Origin: Amycolatopsis rubida
GTDB taxonomy: Bacteria; Actinomycetota; Actinomycetes; Mycobacteriales; Pseudonocardiaceae
Length of the DNA: 64,000 nucleotides
Reading direction: 5' to 3'
NCBI RefSeq assembly: GCF_900115345.1
Contig: NZ_FOWC01000006.1
Coordinates: forward strand, 1 to 64,000
The number at the start of each line of letters is the position of its first letter. Position 1 is the stretch's first letter. Below are positions 62,759 through 64,000 of this stretch, one piece after another. The notes beneath the pieces are model-generated. The model made no database searches, was not told the DNA's origin, and saw only the letters and a list, made by a program, of their open reading frames with translations. Position numbers and translations under genes: made by a program.

Positions 62759-64000
62759 ATGACCATGCAGCCTGAACGCGGCGCGGACGTGCCGCTGCCC
62801 GACCTGTGCGTGCACGAGCTGTTCGCCCGGCACGCCGCGGCGGCACCGGAGGCCGCGGCCGTGTGGTATGGCGAAGAGCGGCTCGGTTACGGCGAGCTGG
62901 ACCAGCGCGCGAACCGGTTCGCGCACTTGCTGCGGGCGCGGGGAATCGGGCCGGAGACGCCGGTCGTGCTGTGCCTGGAGCGCGGCACGACGCTGCTGGT
63001 CGCGATGCTCGGCATCCTCAAGGCGGGCGGCTATTACGTCCCGCTCGACCCGGGTTATCCGCCCGAGCGGCTCGCGTTCATGCTCGGCGACTCGGGCGCG
63101 GCGGTCGCGGTGACCGAACGGGCGCTGGCGGACCGGGTCCAGGCCGCGCCGACGGTCGTTCTCGCCGACGAGGCCGACCTCGGCGGCTGGCCGGACACCC
63201 CGCCGGACGCGGATGTGGTGCCGGACAACCTGATCTACCAGATGTACACCTCCGGATCCACCGGCCTGCCGAAGGGCGTGCAGGTGACCCACCGCGGGGT
63301 CGTCCGGCTCGTGCACGGTTCCGGCTTCGCCGATTTCGGTGCGGGAGAAGTGTTCCTGCTGCTGACGTCGTTGTGCTTCGACGTCTCGACGTTCGAGTTG
63401 TGGGGCGCGCTCGCCACCGGCGCGGCGCTGGCGGTGCTGCCGCCGGGCGTGCCGGCCGCGGCGTCGATCGAGGCGGCGGTGCGCCGGTTCGGGGTCACCA
63501 CGGTGTGGCTCAGCTCCGGGCTGTTCGGGCACGTGGTGGACGACCGGGTCACCGCGCTCGCCGGGGTGCGGCACGTCATCGCGGGCGGCGACGTCGTGCC
63601 GCCGGTGCAGGCGCGGCGGGTGATCGAAGAACTCGGGGCCGAGATGAGCAACGGATACGGCCCGACCGAGTGCACCACTTTCGCTTGCGTGCACCGGGGG
63701 ATGACCGTCGCGGACACCGCCGGGCCGATTCCCATCGGCAAGCCGATCGCGAACACGCACGCGTTCGTCACCGGCGCCGACGGCGTGCCGGTCGAGCCCG
63801 GTGAGCGTGGCGAATTGCTGCTCGGCGGGCCCGGTCTCGCACGCGGCTACTTCCGTCGTCCCGCGCTGACGGCGGAACGGTTCGTTCCCGATCCGGCTGG
63901 CGGCGGCGGACGGCTTTACCGCACCGGCGACGAGGTCGCCCTCCGGCCGGACGGGACATTCGCCTTCTTCGGACGGCTGGACCAGCAGGTCAAGATCCGG
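62759..64000 (+). CDS. Nonribosomal peptide synthetase, N-terminal adenylation domain (3' end outside window)
   Basis: The first 414 codons of another NRPS. ATG 62759 is preceded by GGGAGGA. An adenylation domain starts at about residue 17 with no condensation domain before it, so this protein begins like a loading module. Motifs are L-K-A-G-G-Y-Y-V-P-L-D, Y-T-S-G-S-T-G-L-P-K-G, F-D-V-S-T-F-E-L-W, N-G-Y-G-P-T-E, Y-R-T-G-D and the beginning of G-R-x-D-x-Q-V-K-I-R-G at the edge. The by-eye specificity code is DVFWIGGT, close to Val-type codes with Val at the second position; the substrate is uncertain. Its sequence differs clearly from the nine A domains of the main operon, and the encapsulin operon and a terminator lie between, so it may belong to a separate cluster. 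Confidence 0.9.
   Translation, partial: MTMQPERGADVPLPDLCVHELFARHAAAAPEAAAVWYGEERLGYGELDQRANRFAHLLRARGIGPETPVVLCLERGTTLLVAMLGILKAGGYYVPLDPGYPPERLAFMLGDSGAAVAVTERALADRVQAAPTVVLADEADLGGWPDTPPDADVVPDNLIYQMYTSGSTGLPKGVQVTHRGVVRLVHGSGFADFGAGEVFLLLTSLCFDVSTFELWGALATGAALAVLPPGVPAAASIEAAVRRFGVTTVWLSSGLFGHVVDDRVTALAGVRHVIAGGDVVPPVQARRVIEELGAEMSNGYGPTECTTFACVHRGMTVADTAGPIPIGKPIANTHAFVTGADGVPVEPGERGELLLGGPGLARGYFRRPALTAERFVPDPAGGGGRLYRTGDEVALRPDGTFAFFGRLDQQVKIR

Noticed and set aside
1..64000. tRNA, rRNA, CRISPR arrays and riboswitches
   Set aside because: I looked for cloverleaf 3' ends, spacer-repeat arrays and leader-like structures and saw none I could support; the tandem repeats present have no unique spacers.

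Overview
High-GC actinomycete chromosome, most like Amycolatopsis or another Pseudonocardiaceae genus. The pointers are strong G/C at third codon positions, large NRPS genes with an MbtH partner, PknB-type kinases, and a 2-methylisoborneol/encapsulin operon. The genus is inferred from gene content only.

Left flank (1-17354): the end of an IS630-type transposase, a YtcJ-like amidohydrolase, a hypothetical protein, a broken metallo-beta-lactamase-fold gene, a secreted VanX-type dipeptidase, two membrane Ser/Thr kinases, an amino-acid permease, two broken divergent genes (an APH-like kinase and a LysR regulator) that meet at one apparent deletion scar, an ArsR-like regulator, a Rox-like FAD monooxygenase and an MFS transporter. 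Two minisatellites and two copies of a dispersed palindromic repeat lie between these genes.

Core (18303-53880): one apparent operon. It contains a stand-alone serine hydrolase of the penicillin-binding-protein-type thioesterase kind (SurE-like), a five-module NRPS (A-T, three C-A-T-E, C-A-T), a four-module NRPS (C-A-T, C-A-T-E, C-A-T, C-A-T-E), an MFS exporter and an MbtH-like protein, closed by a perfect 25-bp terminator hairpin. There is no starter condensation domain and no cis thioesterase, and the last domain is an epimerase. Together with the SurE-like protein this predicts a head-to-tail cyclic nonapeptide with stereochemistry L-D-D-D-L-L-D-L-D. By-eye A-domain codes suggest Val, D-Val, two D-aliphatic residues, Val, a basic residue, D-Thr (or allo-Thr), a second basic residue and an unassigned D-residue.

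Right flank (54199-64000): a decayed secreted S1 protease, an intact trypsin-like protease and a snapalysin in tandem. Convergent to these is a four-gene minus-strand operon: GPP C-methyltransferase, 2-methylisoborneol synthase, and two family 2B (EshA-like, cNMP-domain) encapsulin shell proteins. This is a terpene-synthase nanocompartment system. The window ends with an SMR-transporter remnant, a third copy of the palindromic repeat and the first adenylation domain of another NRPS that runs off the edge.
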